From the NCBI GenBank assembly GCA_035501615.1, contig DATJVY010000171.1, positions 1 to 64,000 on the forward strand: a DNA stretch of 64,000 bases, written 5' to 3'. Positions 63,424-64,000 of the stretch are shown one piece after another; the first letter of the stretch is position 1; each line of letters opens with the position of its first letter. The notes below the pieces were generated by a model, which had not been told where the DNA came from, ran no database searches, and worked only from the letters and a program-made list of their open reading frames with translations. The DNA comes from RPRB01 sp035501615. GTDB taxonomy: Bacteria > Myxococcota > Myxococcia > Myxococcales > Myxococcaceae. The position numbers and the translations under genes were made by a program.

Positions 63424-64000
63424 CGCCGCCCCGCTTCATCGCCTTCTGGGACAACGCGCGGCTGGCGCTGACCACGCTCGCCGCCAACCCGCTCCGCTCG
63501 CTGCTCACCCTGCTGGGAGTCGTGATCGGAGTCACCACCGTGGTGACCATGATGGCCATGGTGGAGGGGCTCCGGACCAAGGTCACCCTCGACCTCTCCC
63601 AGCTCGGGGCCAACGTCTTCACGGTCTCCAAGTGGCCGGGGGGCATCAACCTCGGCCGGATCGACTGGCGGCGCTTCCAGCGCCGGCCCAACATCGGCCT
63701 CGCCGATCTGCAGTCGATCCGCGAGGGCTGTCCCTCGGTCACCACCGCCTCGGCGCACACCTGGCTGGGACCGAACAAGGTCTCCAGCGCCGTGGCCGAG
63801 ACCCAGCCGAACGTCATCGTCCAGGGCGCCACCGCGGAGTGGATCGAGACCAGCGGTCGCGCAGTGTCCGCCGGGCGGTTCTTCTCCGCGAACGAGGTGG
63901 AGGAAGCGAGGGCGGTGGTCGTGGTGGGGCTGGACGTCGCCGACAAGCTCTTCCCCAACCAGGACCCGATCAACCAGGACCTCCGGATCCGCGGGCGCGT
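63420..64000 (+). CDS. MacB-type ABC permease, second of two (cut by the window edge)
   Basis: The 193 visible codons contain the first membrane helix (ANPLRSLLTLLGVVIGVTTVVTMMAMVEG) and the start of the periplasmic domain (LSQLGANVFTV, a motif shared with MacB). The rest lies outside the window. Two different permease subunits next to one ATPase suggest a heterodimeric exporter. Confidence 0.9.
   Translation, partial: MTPPRFIAFWDNARLALTTLAANPLRSLLTLLGVVIGVTTVVTMMAMVEGLRTKVTLDLSQLGANVFTVSKWPGGINLGRIDWRRFQRRPNIGLADLQSIREGCPSVTTASAHTWLGPNKVSSAVAETQPNVIVQGATAEWIETSGRAVSAGRFFSANEVEEARAVVVVGLDVADKLFPNQDPINQDLRIRGR

Overview
The window is about 64 kb of very GC-rich DNA. Genes are tightly packed, GC3 is extreme, GTG starts are common, and 4-bp ATGA/GTGA overlaps recur. 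The gene content (HD-GYP response regulator, PilZ protein, many lipoproteins and beta-barrel proteins, ClpX/ClpA-type ATPases, MacB/Dev-type exporters, MutS2, MocR) suggests a Gram-negative Myxococcota bacterium resembling Anaeromyxobacter. That placement is an inference from gene families and composition, not from a database match. I see chromosomal housekeeping and envelope genes only: no insertion sequence, prophage, CRISPR array, rRNA or plasmid function.

Layout. 1-8.5 kb: truncated hutU (-); grpE, an HtrA protease and a small protein (+); a Tat-exported solute-binding protein with an exported partner (-); PilZ (+); glutamate dehydrogenase (-); tRNA-Thr(CGU) (+). 8.5-13 kb: a complete DevBCA/TolC-type exporter (-). 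13-21.4 kb: a MOSC/flavin reductase/ferredoxin fusion, a MocR regulator with a repeat-rich control region, and a run of exported proteins including a 5'-nucleotidase. 21.4-24.4 kb: an ATP-grasp ligase plus zinc metallopeptidase pair, then trmJ (-). 24.4-29.9 kb: thiamine genes (thiC behind a TPP riboswitch, and thiO) with an HD-GYP response regulator between them.

29.9-35.8 kb: a lipoate/2-oxoacid dehydrogenase operon (+): lpdA, lipA, E2, a ClpX-type zinc-finger P-loop protein, and lipB fused to a Nudix domain. This is the most unusual gene set here. 35.8-38.6 kb: an MBL hydrolase, ribA and moeA (-). 38.7-42.6 kb: a lysine-tailed protein with two OB-like repeats, and RNase R (+). 42.6-48.4 kb: a lipoprotein amidohydrolase and mutS2 (-), then a TPR protein, a NamZ-type muramidase and nadD (+). 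48.4-51.4 kb: a large lipoprotein combining HEATH peptidase, beta-propeller and beta-barrel regions (-). 51.4-58 kb: two uncharacterised proteins, AlkB, a HabB-like membrane protein, a DUF2520 protein and a ClpA-like ATPase. 58-64 kb: a MacAB/TolC exporter operon with a Yip1-like membrane protein and two permeases; the second runs off the window.

Many genes share a compact promoter: a TTGAC-like -35, 16-18 bp, then an A/T-containing -10 only about 8-20 bp before the start codon. Very short 5' leaders are therefore likely.
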